From an uncultured Flavobacteriaceae bacterium (lineage in GTDB: Bacteria; Bacteroidota; Bacteroidia; Flavobacteriales; Flavobacteriaceae), in assembly GCA_947494695.1 (NCBI GenBank), contig CANLWB010000001.1, positions 496,001 through 560,000 of the forward strand: DNA of 64,000 nucleotides. Direction: 5' to 3'. Shown here in pieces: positions 9,037 through 17,084 of the stretch. Every line of letters starts with the position of its first letter. The first letter of the stretch is position 1. Position numbers and translations under genes: made by a program. The notes beneath the pieces are model-generated. The model was not told the DNA's origin. It worked only from the letters and a program-made list of their open reading frames with translations, and made no database searches.

Positions 9037-9201
9037 TTAAGATACTGGTTTAAATATACAAAAAGTGACTCCTTTAATGTCGTTTGTTTTTATTCTAACA
9101 TGAGACAATGTGTCTAAATTAGAGGTAATTGCCATAATGTTTATAGCAATTATTAATAATATAACAATGACAAACGCCAATATTAGAGCTGCTCTTTTCA
9201 C
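9037..9201 (-). CDS. Putative small membrane protein heading the CHAT operon (54 aa)
   Basis: A GTG-started ORF begins KRAALILAFVIVILLIIAIN, giving one strong N-terminal membrane helix (about residues 4-25) and a roughly 30-residue polar tail ending in CIFKPVS. It stops 15 bp before the PKD gene and starts 43 nt after the GGGTAACAAA element at 9244-9253, as expected of a first operon gene. No in-frame ATG exists upstream, as the frame is closed by TAA. The GTG start is unusual here and lowers certainty. I recognise no family. It could be a regulator or anchor of the envelope components encoded behind it. Confidence 0.5.
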   Translation of the reverse strand: MKRAALILAFVIVILLIIAINIMAITSNLDTLSHVRIKTNDIKGVTFCIFKPVS

Positions 9202-9220
9202 AACATATTCTTGTTTTTAT

Positions 9221-9253
9221 AATTAAATACAAATGGTTTCTATTTTGTTACCC
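9221..9253 (-). promoter_or_regulatory. Candidate ECF-sigma promoter of the CHAT operon
   Basis: On the minus strand GGGTAACAAA (9253-9244) is identical to the element in front of the genes at 22515 and 23038. At the same 15-nt spacing this site has ATTTAATT, a weaker match to the ATATAAAG of the other two. The -35-like part is therefore well supported and the -10-like part is not. Confidence 0.5.
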
Positions 9254-9745
9254 TTTGGAGGGACTTCTTTTATGTTAGACCATATGTTTTTTAAAAAATA
9301 GTAGTGTGAATTAAGAATTTGTTGTTTGGTAGGTATTGTTTGTTCTTTAGATGCGCTAAAACTTTTCAACACTTTGTATATTCGTGAAATAGAATAATTA
9401 ACAACCCGTTGTGCATTTTGAAAAAAATGTCAATTTGAGAATAGAGATAAAGAACATTTTCAAGTGTATATAATACGAAGTAAATTTGGGAGGCTCTGAA
9501 TTAAACAGGGGGCTCGATACCTGCCTGACCGGCGAGGCAGGCTTCGATTAAAAAGCCTCAACTCGAACCGATAGCGTATGCATGGTTTAATAGCGAACCA
9601 AGAATTGAGTCATTTCTGTTGAATTTTACGATTGAAATGCGAGCTCGATATATCCAATGCCATATGAACTAACATTCAGAAAGCTATTTTAAGTATCTTA
9701 ATACACAACAGGTTTAATAATCTCTCTTAACCTAAAACGATAATT
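9254..9745. other. Intergenic stretch between divergent CHAT and sulfatase units
   Basis: About 490 bases without a convincing gene. It must hold the sulfatase promoter, but no clear TTTG/TAnnTTTG pair was found. The only distinct structure is the GC-rich palindrome at 9520-9541. Confidence 0.6.
9520..9541. repeat. GC-rich REP-like palindrome
   Basis: CCTGCCT and AGGCAGG flank GACCGGCG. It stands out from the AT-rich surroundings. From memory, such CCTGCC/GGCAGG palindromes are dispersed repeats in flavobacterial genomes; only this copy was noticed in the window. Confidence 0.5.
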
Positions 9746-11377
9746 ATGAGACCATTCGGTGTTTTGCCACTATTGTTTGTACTTTTATGTGGTACAGCAT
9801 GTCAAACTAAGACAAAAAATAGCCTTGTTAATCCCCAAAAGCCCAATATTATCTTTGTAATAGTGGATGATCAAAGTACAGATCTTTTGGGCTTTATGGA
9901 AGGTAAAGCTCTAACCCCTAATATAGATAAGTTAGCAGAAGGAGGCATTCGTTTTGAAAACGCTTATGTAACGGCCAGTGTCTGTTCACCTAGCCGCTAT
10001 ACTTGTCTTACTGGGCAGTATGCTAGTCGAAGTACCGTTCCTCATTTTAAAGAATCAACTACAGAAGAAGGGGTTAATCGTGTTTTATGGAATATAGGGT
10101 TTTCCAATGACCAGATTACTTTACCCATGGCTTTACAACAGGGAGGGTATAAAACAGGTTTTGTTGGTAAGTGGCATATTGGTGGGTTATCTGGATGGAA
10201 ACCATTACCTAAAGATAGTGACCCTTCAAACCCAGAAGTTATTGAGACTCTTAAAGGCAATCAAATGATTTATGAAAAACGTGTTAAAACATTTGGTTTC
10301 GATTATGCTAATCATATTTATTCGGGTAATCCTTGGGACGATAGGGCGTTACGTAACTCGGGGTTAGATGTGCATAACCAGGAATGGTTAACCCAGGCCG
10401 GGTTAGAATTTATTGAGCAGAATCGGGACAATCCTTTCTTTTTATACTTTTCGACAACGTTAAATCACGTGCCAGACAACCATGCTTCTTTGGTGGGTGA
10501 TCCACGTAAAAGCCCTGTAGGGATCTTGCCAGAACCTATTTCCGGTGTGCAACCTTCACGAGAATCTGTGATTGAACGATGTGAAGCTGCCGGTATCGAC
10601 GAAAAGCGTTGGGGAGCAACCTGGTTAGATGATGGCATTGGTGCTTTAATGAAGAAGTTAGAGGAACTCGAGATACAAGATAATACCCTAATTGTTTATT
10701 TTGTAGATCACGGTATGGCTAAGGCTAGCAAAGGAACTTGTTATGAAGGCGGTTTAATTACACCGACCTTTACATATTGGCCTGGTGTTGTAAAGCCTCA
10801 GGTAAGTCAGGCCATGATTCAGAATATCGATTTTGCTCCAACCTTTATGGAGTTAGCAGGGGTTGAGACTCCAAAAACGATGAAGGTTGATGGTGAAAGT
10901 TTTGTAGATGCATTTCATGGGAAGGCGTTTGATGGTTATAAAAGTGTTTATTCTGAAATCGGATTAACCCGTGCTGTAACCACTTCAGATGGTTGGAAAT
11001 ATATTGCTTTTAAAGTTCCTCCCAGTTTGCAACGCACAAAGGAGGAGCGTATGGAAGACCAGTATAAGTTGATTAAACAACAAAAAGAATACGGAGGATT
11101 TGAGCTTTCAATAGATCCCGAAGCGCGTTATTACCAAATGGGTATGGGCGCAGGAGGTACAAGTTTTGAACGCAACCAATTGAGGGGAGATGCGGCATGG
11201 AAAGCGCATTATTTTGATTCCGATCAGTTATACAACCTCAATGAAGACCCTATGGAATCTAAAAACCTCGCAAAAGATTCAGCTTATGCCGAAAAACTTG
11301 TCGAGATGAAAAAATTATTAACCTCCTATCTTGATGATTTACCAGGAACCTATCCGGAGTTAAAGCCTGGAATCTAA
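9746..11377 (+). CDS. Formylglycine-dependent sulfatase, lipoprotein
   Basis: This is a type I (S1-family) sulfatase of 543 residues. The maturation motif is VCSPSRYTCLTG, with Cys80 the residue oxidised to formylglycine; metal-binding Asp41 and Asp42 lie in FVIVDDQS, and GKWHIG and YFVDHGMAKASKG are further active-site segments. The N terminus is a lipoprotein signal with lipobox CGTAC (Cys19), so it is anchored in a membrane, probably exposed outward. The substrate is most likely a sulfated algal glycan; the subfamily cannot be told by eye. A PLP enzyme gene follows after 40 bp. Confidence 0.93.
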   Translation: MRPFGVLPLLFVLLCGTACQTKTKNSLVNPQKPNIIFVIVDDQSTDLLGFMEGKALTPNIDKLAEGGIRFENAYVTASVCSPSRYTCLTGQYASRSTVPHFKESTTEEGVNRVLWNIGFSNDQITLPMALQQGGYKTGFVGKWHIGGLSGWKPLPKDSDPSNPEVIETLKGNQMIYEKRVKTFGFDYANHIYSGNPWDDRALRNSGLDVHNQEWLTQAGLEFIEQNRDNPFFLYFSTTLNHVPDNHASLVGDPRKSPVGILPEPISGVQPSRESVIERCEAAGIDEKRWGATWLDDGIGALMKKLEELEIQDNTLIVYFVDHGMAKASKGTCYEGGLITPTFTYWPGVVKPQVSQAMIQNIDFAPTFMELAGVETPKTMKVDGESFVDAFHGKAFDGYKSVYSEIGLTRAVTTSDGWKYIAFKVPPSLQRTKEERMEDQYKLIKQQKEYGGFELSIDPEARYYQMGMGAGGTSFERNQLRGDAAWKAHYFDSDQLYNLNEDPMESKNLAKDSAYAEKLVEMKKLLTSYLDDLPGTYPELKPGI

Positions 11378-11417
11378 AAAAATATAAGATGTTAATAACC
11401 TTAATTTGATCTAAATT

Positions 11418-12413
11418 ATGGAAATAGAACATATAGAAAAAGCCAAACAAAGAATAGGGAAGTTTATAAATAAAACACCTATTGTAAGTTCGAAGCTGTT
11501 AAATGAATGGCTTGGACACGAGATATTCTTTAAAGCAGAATGTTTACAAAAAATAGGAGCTTTTAAAGCCCGAGGCGGATGTAATACAATATCCTGGTTA
11601 ATTGAAAATAATAACAAACCTAAAAAAGTGATTGCTAACAGCTCTGGAAATCATGCGCAGGCTATAGCTTGGGCTTCGAGTCAATTTGGAATCCCTTCAA
11701 AGATTTATATGCCTTCCTATGCTTCTTTGGTAAAAGTCCAGGCAACGAGGCGTTATGGTGCCGAAGTTGAATTATGCGAAACCAGAGATGAGGCAGATAT
11801 GAAAGTCAAAGAACATGCTAAAGAAGACGGCGTGTTTTGGATTCCACCGTACAATCATGAACAGGTTATTTATGGTCAAGGTACTGCAGCTTACGAAGTA
11901 CTAAGAGAATTAGATCATGTAGATGCCATGTTTGCACCTTGTGGCGGTGGTGGATTGTTATCTGGTACTGTTTTAGCTACTCGTGGACTATCGCCTAAGA
12001 CAAAAGTTTTTGGTGCAGAACCTCTTAATGCTAACGACGCAGCACAGTCTTTAAAGAAAAATTCAATACAACGGCTTAAGGACGTTCCAAATACACTTGC
12101 AGATGGTGCTATGACTATGGCCATTGGGGATATTACGTTCGAGCATTTGAAAAAATTAGACCATTTATATGAAATTGAAGAAACAAAGATGGTGTATTGG
12201 ACACAATGGCTAACACATCTTTTAAAACTACATATAGAACCGACAAGTGCGTTATCCATGGAGGCCGCTTTTCAATGGTTAAAGACCCAAAAATCCAAAA
12301 AGAGAATCGTTATTATACTGTCTGGTGGAAATATAGATCATGAGACCCAATTAAAAATATGGCATGAAAATTACCTGGATTCTGAACCTGGATTTAGTAA
12401 TCATATTCAATAA
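11418..12413 (+). CDS. Serine/threonine dehydratase-like PLP enzyme
   Basis: This is a 331-residue fold-type II PLP enzyme of the threonine dehydratase/serine racemase group. The Schiff-base Lys50 lies in KIGAFKARGG, the substrate-carboxylate loop is NSSGNHAQ, and the phosphate-binding glycine loop is PCGGGGLLSG. There is no ACT regulatory domain, so it is the short catabolic or racemase type rather than biosynthetic IlvA. It begins 40 bp after the sulfatase and probably shares its transcript, though no functional link is evident. Dehydratase and racemase activity cannot be separated from the sequence. Confidence 0.88.
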   Translation: MEIEHIEKAKQRIGKFINKTPIVSSKLLNEWLGHEIFFKAECLQKIGAFKARGGCNTISWLIENNNKPKKVIANSSGNHAQAIAWASSQFGIPSKIYMPSYASLVKVQATRRYGAEVELCETRDEADMKVKEHAKEDGVFWIPPYNHEQVIYGQGTAAYEVLRELDHVDAMFAPCGGGGLLSGTVLATRGLSPKTKVFGAEPLNANDAAQSLKKNSIQRLKDVPNTLADGAMTMAIGDITFEHLKKLDHLYEIEETKMVYWTQWLTHLLKLHIEPTSALSMEAAFQWLKTQKSKKRIVIILSGGNIDHETQLKIWHENYLDSEPGFSNHIQ

Positions 12414-12597
12414 GTGTGCATATCAGTTTCCGGATGTAATACAGGTGTTAGAACGAAGCTATATCTTACGGGATGCTAAAAATTTAGACCCTGGTTGGCT
12501 AGATCCACATCCCGAAAATAGTATTAAAGAAGAGAGCGACTTACAAAATGTAAGAGGAAGGCTCTGCCTTTTAAAAAAAGGAGTCTATAAAACATAA
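12364..12597 (+). CDS. Small ORF of unknown function overlapping the PLP enzyme gene
   Basis: This 77-codon ORF overlaps the end of the previous gene by 50 bp in another frame. Its C-terminal two thirds look protein-like (ILRDAKNLDPGWLDPHPENS, then VRGRLCLLKKG), whereas the N-terminal 18 or so residues come from the overlap and may be accidental. I do not recognise a family. It may be the 3' remainder of a larger gene whose start was lost, or a translationally coupled small protein. Confidence 0.35.
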   Translation: MKITWILNLDLVIIFNKCAYQFPDVIQVLERSYILRDAKNLDPGWLDPHPENSIKEESDLQNVRGRLCLLKKGVYKT

Positions 12598-12633
12598 AAT
12601 GGGTAAAAAGCGTTTATTTATTTATAAATTTGA

Positions 12634-13128
12634 ATGATGAGTCATGAAAAACCACTTGTGAATTCAGAATACCTATTACATAAATTCCCAGGAAAGGGAG
12701 GATGGGTCTATGCTCAAATTCCGGAAATTGTTCAGAATAAGAACAATCCCTTTGGCTGGGTAAAAGTTAGAGGCTTTATAGATACCTACGAATTAAAACA
12801 ATACAAATTAATGCCTATGGGTAGCGGAAAACTATTTCTGCCTGTAAAAAAAGAAATTCGGAAAAAAATTAAAAAGGAAGCAGGCGATTATGTAACCATT
12901 AAACTCTTTAGCGATTATTCTAAACTAGAAATACCTGAAGAGATTGTAGATTGTTTTAAAAACGAACCTCGTGATATCTATGAGACCTTTTTATCGTTTA
13001 AAGAAGGTGAGCAGAAAGCCTATTTAGATTGGATTTATAATGCAAAAACGGACGATACCAAAGTGAAAAGAGTTGTTTCCATGATAGAACGGCTAAAAGA
13101 GAAAAAGAAGTTTTACGATAAAGATTGA
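12634..13128 (+). CDS. DUF1905 / YdeI-OmpD-associated family protein
   Basis: This 164-residue cytoplasmic protein has no signal peptide. The first half (about 10-100) matches the DUF1905 small beta-barrel pattern, with GGWVYAQIPE, GWVKVRGFID and KKEAGDYVTIKL. The second half carries the YdeI/OmpD-associated helices, with FLSFKEGEQKAYLDWIYNAK and a lysine-rich end. Family members are linked to bacteriocin protection, but the biochemical role is not known. Two ATGs are adjacent at the start and either could be used. It appears to be a single-gene unit. Confidence 0.8.
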   Translation: MMSHEKPLVNSEYLLHKFPGKGGWVYAQIPEIVQNKNNPFGWVKVRGFIDTYELKQYKLMPMGSGKLFLPVKKEIRKKIKKEAGDYVTIKLFSDYSKLEIPEEIVDCFKNEPRDIYETFLSFKEGEQKAYLDWIYNAKTDDTKVKRVVSMIERLKEKKKFYDKD

Positions 13129-13219
13129 AAAGAGAATTTTATTTATTTTTATTCAAAGGATCTAGATTCTTTGAAAGAAATTGTATGTTTAGAACCAATG
13201 ACAAACTATTAACCCTTAA

Positions 13220-13699
13220 ATGACAACTATGAAACCTATTTACACTATCGTTTTTTTATTACTGACAACATTTGCGTTTTCACAGAATAACTGGACTTTA
13301 ATTTACGAAAATGATGCAGAAGGTAATGCTGTAAAAGGAGAATTGAGCGCATTGGTGTCTGCCGTGCAGAACGGAGAAACCATTCGTATATATTTTAAAA
13401 TGGGAAAAAAAAGGCATCCCGAAACGTTTGTAGAGCATACGGCTCTGGTAAAGTTTTCTACGATTATGAATTCTCCAGAAGGGCAGTTCGTCACCGCTCA
13501 AATAGATCCTATTATTGGTCAAAAACCCAAGCATAAAAGACAAGAAGTGGTATTGGAAGAAAATTTAGAATGGTCTTTAATAGCGTCAACTAATGGAAAA
13601 AACGATACCATGATGAGAGATGTCATAACGGGAAAAGTTAGTAAACATCGTATTTCGGAGTGGGGAACCAAATGGTTTGTTAAAAAGAGTGGTCACTAA
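13220..13699 (+). CDS. Exported hypothetical protein
   Basis: This 159-residue protein has a clear signal peptide (MKPIYTIVFLLLTTFAFSQ) counted from the internal ATG at 13229, which is the better start; the ORF also offers ATG at 13220. The mature part is beta-rich with no cysteines and features such as GETIRIYFKMGKK and EEWSLIAS-like segments. Periplasmic or outer-membrane-associated location is inferred. I do not recognise the family. It is flanked by gaps and seems to be a single gene. Confidence 0.72.
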   Translation: MTTMKPIYTIVFLLLTTFAFSQNNWTLIYENDAEGNAVKGELSALVSAVQNGETIRIYFKMGKKRHPETFVEHTALVKFSTIMNSPEGQFVTAQIDPIIGQKPKHKRQEVVLEENLEWSLIASTNGKNDTMMRDVITGKVSKHRISEWGTKWFVKKSGH

Positions 13700-13935
13700 G
13701 CTATATGAAATAAAAGCCGCAAGATGGATTTCCATATTATTTCGATCTGGTGAAAGATATGGATTGCAAGTTGCTTTTTTCTTCATTGTCAACGTTCGAG
13801 TTTTTAGATATCCTCAATGAGGAAACCTCCAGTATCTTTAAGCATAGTTATGAGGAAAGACTTAGTCCTTTTATTATTTGAGAAAGGGTTTTACAAAGCT
13901 ATTCGACTAAAGCTTTTACTAAAAAAAGAATAAAA

Positions 13936-14790
13936 TTGATCGTTAACCATCATGTCATAAAATTATTTGATAAGAAAATCTTTGAAAGAGGGCTTGTAAA
14001 ACCACCTTTTAAAAATTTAAACCCTATGCCCAATGAGGCCTGTCTTCTATATGTTTTAGAAGGTAGTAACAATTCGTATTCAGAAAAAGAAGCCATGACC
14101 ATAAATAAGGAAGAAGGCGTCTTAATGAAATGTGGAAACTACATCTACGAAGGGATTTCTAATGAAGAAACTGGTAATTTCGGATTTATAGCGATTCACT
14201 TTTACCCTGAAGTCTTATTGAAAATTTACAAAAATGACGTTCCTGGTTTTTTAAAGAATCCTTCCACAGATAAGTTTAAACGAAGTATGGCCGTGTTAAA
14301 AACAGATGTTTTAATTCGTAAGTACATTGAAGGTCTTATATTTTACTTTGAAAACCCGGATATCGTCACCGAGGAGCTGACCGTTTTAAAAATGAAAGAA
14401 ATCATTCTATTACTTTTAAATTCAACTAATGCTCCAGATGTGCTAGAGATTATGCAGAATTTATTCATTCATAAAAGTTATAGTTTTAAAGAGGTTATAG
14501 AATCTCATATTTTTTCATCAATCACCCTACAAGATCTTGCGAAATTAACCAATAAGAGCTTGGCTTCATTTAAGCGAGAATTCAAAAACACCTATAATGA
14601 TAGTCCAGCAAATTATATAAAAAATAGACGCTTAGAAAGAGCGGCTTCTTTTTTAAGATTAACCGATAATTCCATAAATCATATCGCCTACGATTGCCAA
14701 TTTACTAATCTCTCACATTTTTCCAAATCCTTTAAGGCCAAATACAATCAAAGTCCTTCAGACTACAGAATGAGCCAATTGCACAAATAA
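13936..14790 (+). CDS. AraC-family transcriptional regulator
   Basis: This 284-residue regulator has an N-terminal sensing/cupin-like half and a C-terminal AraC DNA-binding domain (about 185-280). The two helix-turn-helix units appear as ITLQDLAKLTNKSLASFKRE and NHIAYDCQFTNLSHFSKSFK, followed by the family ending YNQSPSDYR. The start is a TTG, as no in-frame ATG precedes the first conserved residues; a shorter form could start at the ATG near 14026. It sits 73 bp upstream of a co-directional hydrolase, carbonic anhydrase and SRPBCC set, which it plausibly controls. Confidence 0.88.
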   Translation: MIVNHHVIKLFDKKIFERGLVKPPFKNLNPMPNEACLLYVLEGSNNSYSEKEAMTINKEEGVLMKCGNYIYEGISNEETGNFGFIAIHFYPEVLLKIYKNDVPGFLKNPSTDKFKRSMAVLKTDVLIRKYIEGLIFYFENPDIVTEELTVLKMKEIILLLLNSTNAPDVLEIMQNLFIHKSYSFKEVIESHIFSSITLQDLAKLTNKSLASFKREFKNTYNDSPANYIKNRRLERAASFLRLTDNSINHIAYDCQFTNLSHFSKSFKAKYNQSPSDYRMSQLHK

Positions 14791-14863
14791 TTGAGCTTTT
14801 TAAAAAAGTTGTTTTTCGATTTATTTTTTCTCTTTGTACTTATAAATACAAAGGAGAAAACAT

Positions 14864-15844
14864 ATGGATTTTACATTTAATAACTGGATAATAAATGGAA
14901 AGCGAATTCCTTATGCTTTCAAAGAAAAGCGAATTCGTTTACATGGAGAAAGTACACAGTCCGAGCTTTTCGTATTTCAGAAAATTATTAATGCGTTGGA
15001 AAGTTCCAAACCATGGATCACTATGTTGTCCGGGTACCCCGATGGTTCTTTCGGGTGGGCAAAAGTTGAAGATCAGTTAAAAGATAAAAATAACGCACCC
15101 AGGTTGTATGTAGAATATGTGGGCCAGGGTGATTCAGACAAGCCTGAGGATTATAATTACTCCACAATTGAGCGCGCAGATTTGGTCGAAGCACATTGGA
15201 AGCAACAGCAAATAAAGAGTACGTTTGTGGTGTCTTTCGACTATTCGTCCTTGGTTGTTTTAGAGCTACTAAGACGTCAACAAGAGCGCATATCTAAGGG
15301 CATTCCATTGGATACTACTATAAATAAGGTACTCCTAATTAATGGAGGCTATTTTGCAGATGCCCATTCACACCCTTATTTAACGACTCCGTTTCTTAAA
15401 AGCCGTTTAGGGAAGATGAGTACCAAAATGGTTCAAAGGTCTAAGATCGTGTTTTTAATGTATCTAAAAATGGTTAAAAACATGTGGTCTTCTAATTACC
15501 AGGTGAGTAAAATAGAATTAGATGAGTTCTACAAGGCAGTAACACATAGAAATGGCGCGGTATTTATGAGTCATGCCGGAGGTTTTGTAGATGAGCATAA
15601 AAAGAACTATGCGATGAGGTGGGATTTGGAAAGCATTTATTTAGAGATGAAAGACACCGTTTCTTTCCATATTGTTGGAAGTCAGGATGATATTTTCGAA
15701 CCCAGGCAGCTTGTAAAGGCCCAAAAAAGCCTTGGTAAGTATCATGTCGATATTCGGGAAATACCAGGAGGACATTTTTGTACTATTGAGCAGCCCGAGA
15801 TTATCGCCAATATTATTAACGAATTGCACGATACAGCATCATAA
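14864..15844 (+). CDS. Alpha/beta hydrolase with Asp nucleophile (dehalogenase/epoxide-hydrolase-like)
   Basis: In this 326-residue alpha/beta hydrolase the nucleophile elbow reads VVSFDYSSL, putting Asp126 where lipases and esterases have Ser. That layout is known from haloalkane dehalogenases and epoxide hydrolases. The rest of the triad is visible: acid Asp275/276 in VGSQDDIFEP and His304 in IPGGHFCT. The oxyanion region is LSGYPDGSFGW, and a helical cap lies at about 165-245. No signal peptide is present. It follows the AraC gene and precedes the carbonic anhydrase by about 20 bp, so an operon is likely. The fold is sure; the Asp-nucleophile reading is an alignment by eye. Confidence 0.82.
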   Translation: MDFTFNNWIINGKRIPYAFKEKRIRLHGESTQSELFVFQKIINALESSKPWITMLSGYPDGSFGWAKVEDQLKDKNNAPRLYVEYVGQGDSDKPEDYNYSTIERADLVEAHWKQQQIKSTFVVSFDYSSLVVLELLRRQQERISKGIPLDTTINKVLLINGGYFADAHSHPYLTTPFLKSRLGKMSTKMVQRSKIVFLMYLKMVKNMWSSNYQVSKIELDEFYKAVTHRNGAVFMSHAGGFVDEHKKNYAMRWDLESIYLEMKDTVSFHIVGSQDDIFEPRQLVKAQKSLGKYHVDIREIPGGHFCTIEQPEIIANIINELHDTAS

Positions 15845-15864
15845 TAATCTAAATCAAGTTGAAA

Positions 15865-16398
15865 ATGTCCAGCATAGAAACACTAATTAATCGCAATAAA
15901 GCATTTGTAAACAATTTTAATCAAGGAGGGTTACCCTTATCTCCCAAATTACGTACACTAATATTAACATGTACAGATGCACGTGTAGATCCGGCGTTCA
16001 TTTTAAACCTGGATTTGGGAGAGTGTCTAGTAATGCGTAATACCGGAGGGAGAGTAACCACAGAAATTATAGAGGAAATAGGTTGCATTACTTTTATGGC
16101 AGGTCAAATGGATGGAGGGGTTCCTAAGCCTTTTGAGATATTAATTATGCATCATACCGATTGCGGTGCCGAACGTTTTGCAGACCCTAACCTTCAAAAC
16201 GCATTAAAACAGCATGTTGGTGTTGATGTGTCTTCTCTAGTTATAACAAACCATGAAAAAAGTCTTGAAGAGGATATTGAACGTTTAAGACACTCCCCAA
16301 AAATACCCAAACATCTAACTATTTCCGGATGTATATACGACGTGAAAGATGGTCGGGTAAGAGAAGTATTTAAACCATTGAAATTAAATTCAAAATAA
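15865..16398 (+). CDS. Beta-carbonic anhydrase family protein
   Basis: This cytoplasmic zinc enzyme family interconverts CO2 and bicarbonate. Counted from the ATG at 15865 (a TTG two codons earlier is also in frame) the protein has 177 residues. Zinc ligands are Cys36 in LTCTDARVDP, with the Asp38/Arg40 dyad, and His97/Cys100 in HHTDCGAERF. The RNTGGRV loop is typical. It belongs to the short, divergent carbonic-anhydrase branch. The gene lies between an alpha/beta hydrolase and an SRPBCC protein with short gaps. Activity on CO2 is likely but not certain for this branch. Confidence 0.88.
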   Translation: MSSIETLINRNKAFVNNFNQGGLPLSPKLRTLILTCTDARVDPAFILNLDLGECLVMRNTGGRVTTEIIEEIGCITFMAGQMDGGVPKPFEILIMHHTDCGAERFADPNLQNALKQHVGVDVSSLVITNHEKSLEEDIERLRHSPKIPKHLTISGCIYDVKDGRVREVFKPLKLNSK

Positions 16399-16413
16399 TT
16401 AAACAAAAAGAAG

Positions 16414-16845
16414 ATGATTAAAACAGAACAACAAGTAACAATGACAATCGATGTGAGTCAAGAAGGTGCCTGGAGCGTTATAGGTTCGGGGAAAGATGTA
16501 CACAAATGGTTTCCCGAAATGATAAGAACCTGCGAATTAAAAGGGAATACTCGGGTTTGCGGAACAGATCATGGCGATATCATAGAGGAGGTATTAAAAA
16601 TTGATAATGAAAACAAAGAGTTTAAATATGCCTTTATAGAGCAAAACATGGTTCCCGATATTCATAATTTGGTAGGAACCATGAAAGTGTTGTCTAACGA
16701 AGAAGAACAAACCATGATAAATTGGAAATGGACGTTTGATGCAAAAGATGCAGATGTTGCAAGCCAGGCGAAGGAGGCATTTAAGGGAGCAGGAACGATG
16801 GGGATTAAAGGCCTTGAGGCTTATGTTAAAACTTTAGGTAAATAG
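16414..16845 (+). CDS. SRPBCC family (START-like) protein
   Basis: This 143-residue protein has the single SRPBCC/polyketide-cyclase fold, a helix-grip pocket for hydrophobic ligands. Family features are an early beta strand (QQVTMTIDVSQEGAWSVIGS), the KWFPEM loop, and the long C-terminal helix (AKEAFKGAGTMGIKGLEAYV). There is no signal peptide. It starts 15 bp after the carbonic anhydrase gene and is followed by a strong terminator, so it closes the operon. Ligand and reaction are unknown; a detoxification role alongside the hydrolase is inference. Confidence 0.82.
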   Translation: MIKTEQQVTMTIDVSQEGAWSVIGSGKDVHKWFPEMIRTCELKGNTRVCGTDHGDIIEEVLKIDNENKEFKYAFIEQNMVPDIHNLVGTMKVLSNEEEQTMINWKWTFDAKDADVASQAKEAFKGAGTMGIKGLEAYVKTLGK

Positions 16846-16871
16846 TTGGGTGTTAGCACAAGTTTAAATGT

Positions 16872-16906
16872 GGGGCTTAGTTGAAAAACTAGGCCCTCTT
16901 TTTTTA
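16872..16906 (+). terminator. Intrinsic terminator after the SRPBCC gene
   Basis: GGGGCTTAGTT pairs with AACTAGGCCC around a GAAA loop and is followed by CTCTTTTTTT. It ends the AraC-led plus-strand cluster. Confidence 0.85.
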
Positions 16907-17084
16907 TCGATTTTCCTTACAGTTATATCATATTACTTGCCCTCTTTTTCTATTTTTGATGAGGCGTTTTGTAACCGTGAATTTATGGTTAAACATACGA
17001 TATGATGTTGTCACATGTTTTCGTGTATATGAACTTCGAAGTTATTAAAACACAAAAAGTATAAATTTTATAAAACCTTATAGT

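Noticed and set aside
13700-13935. Open frame in front of the AraC gene reading DGFPYYFDLVKDMDCK and about 35 more residues
   Set aside because: It has no start codon with a sensible context, stops before the AraC start, and resembles no family I know; probably non-coding or very old decay.
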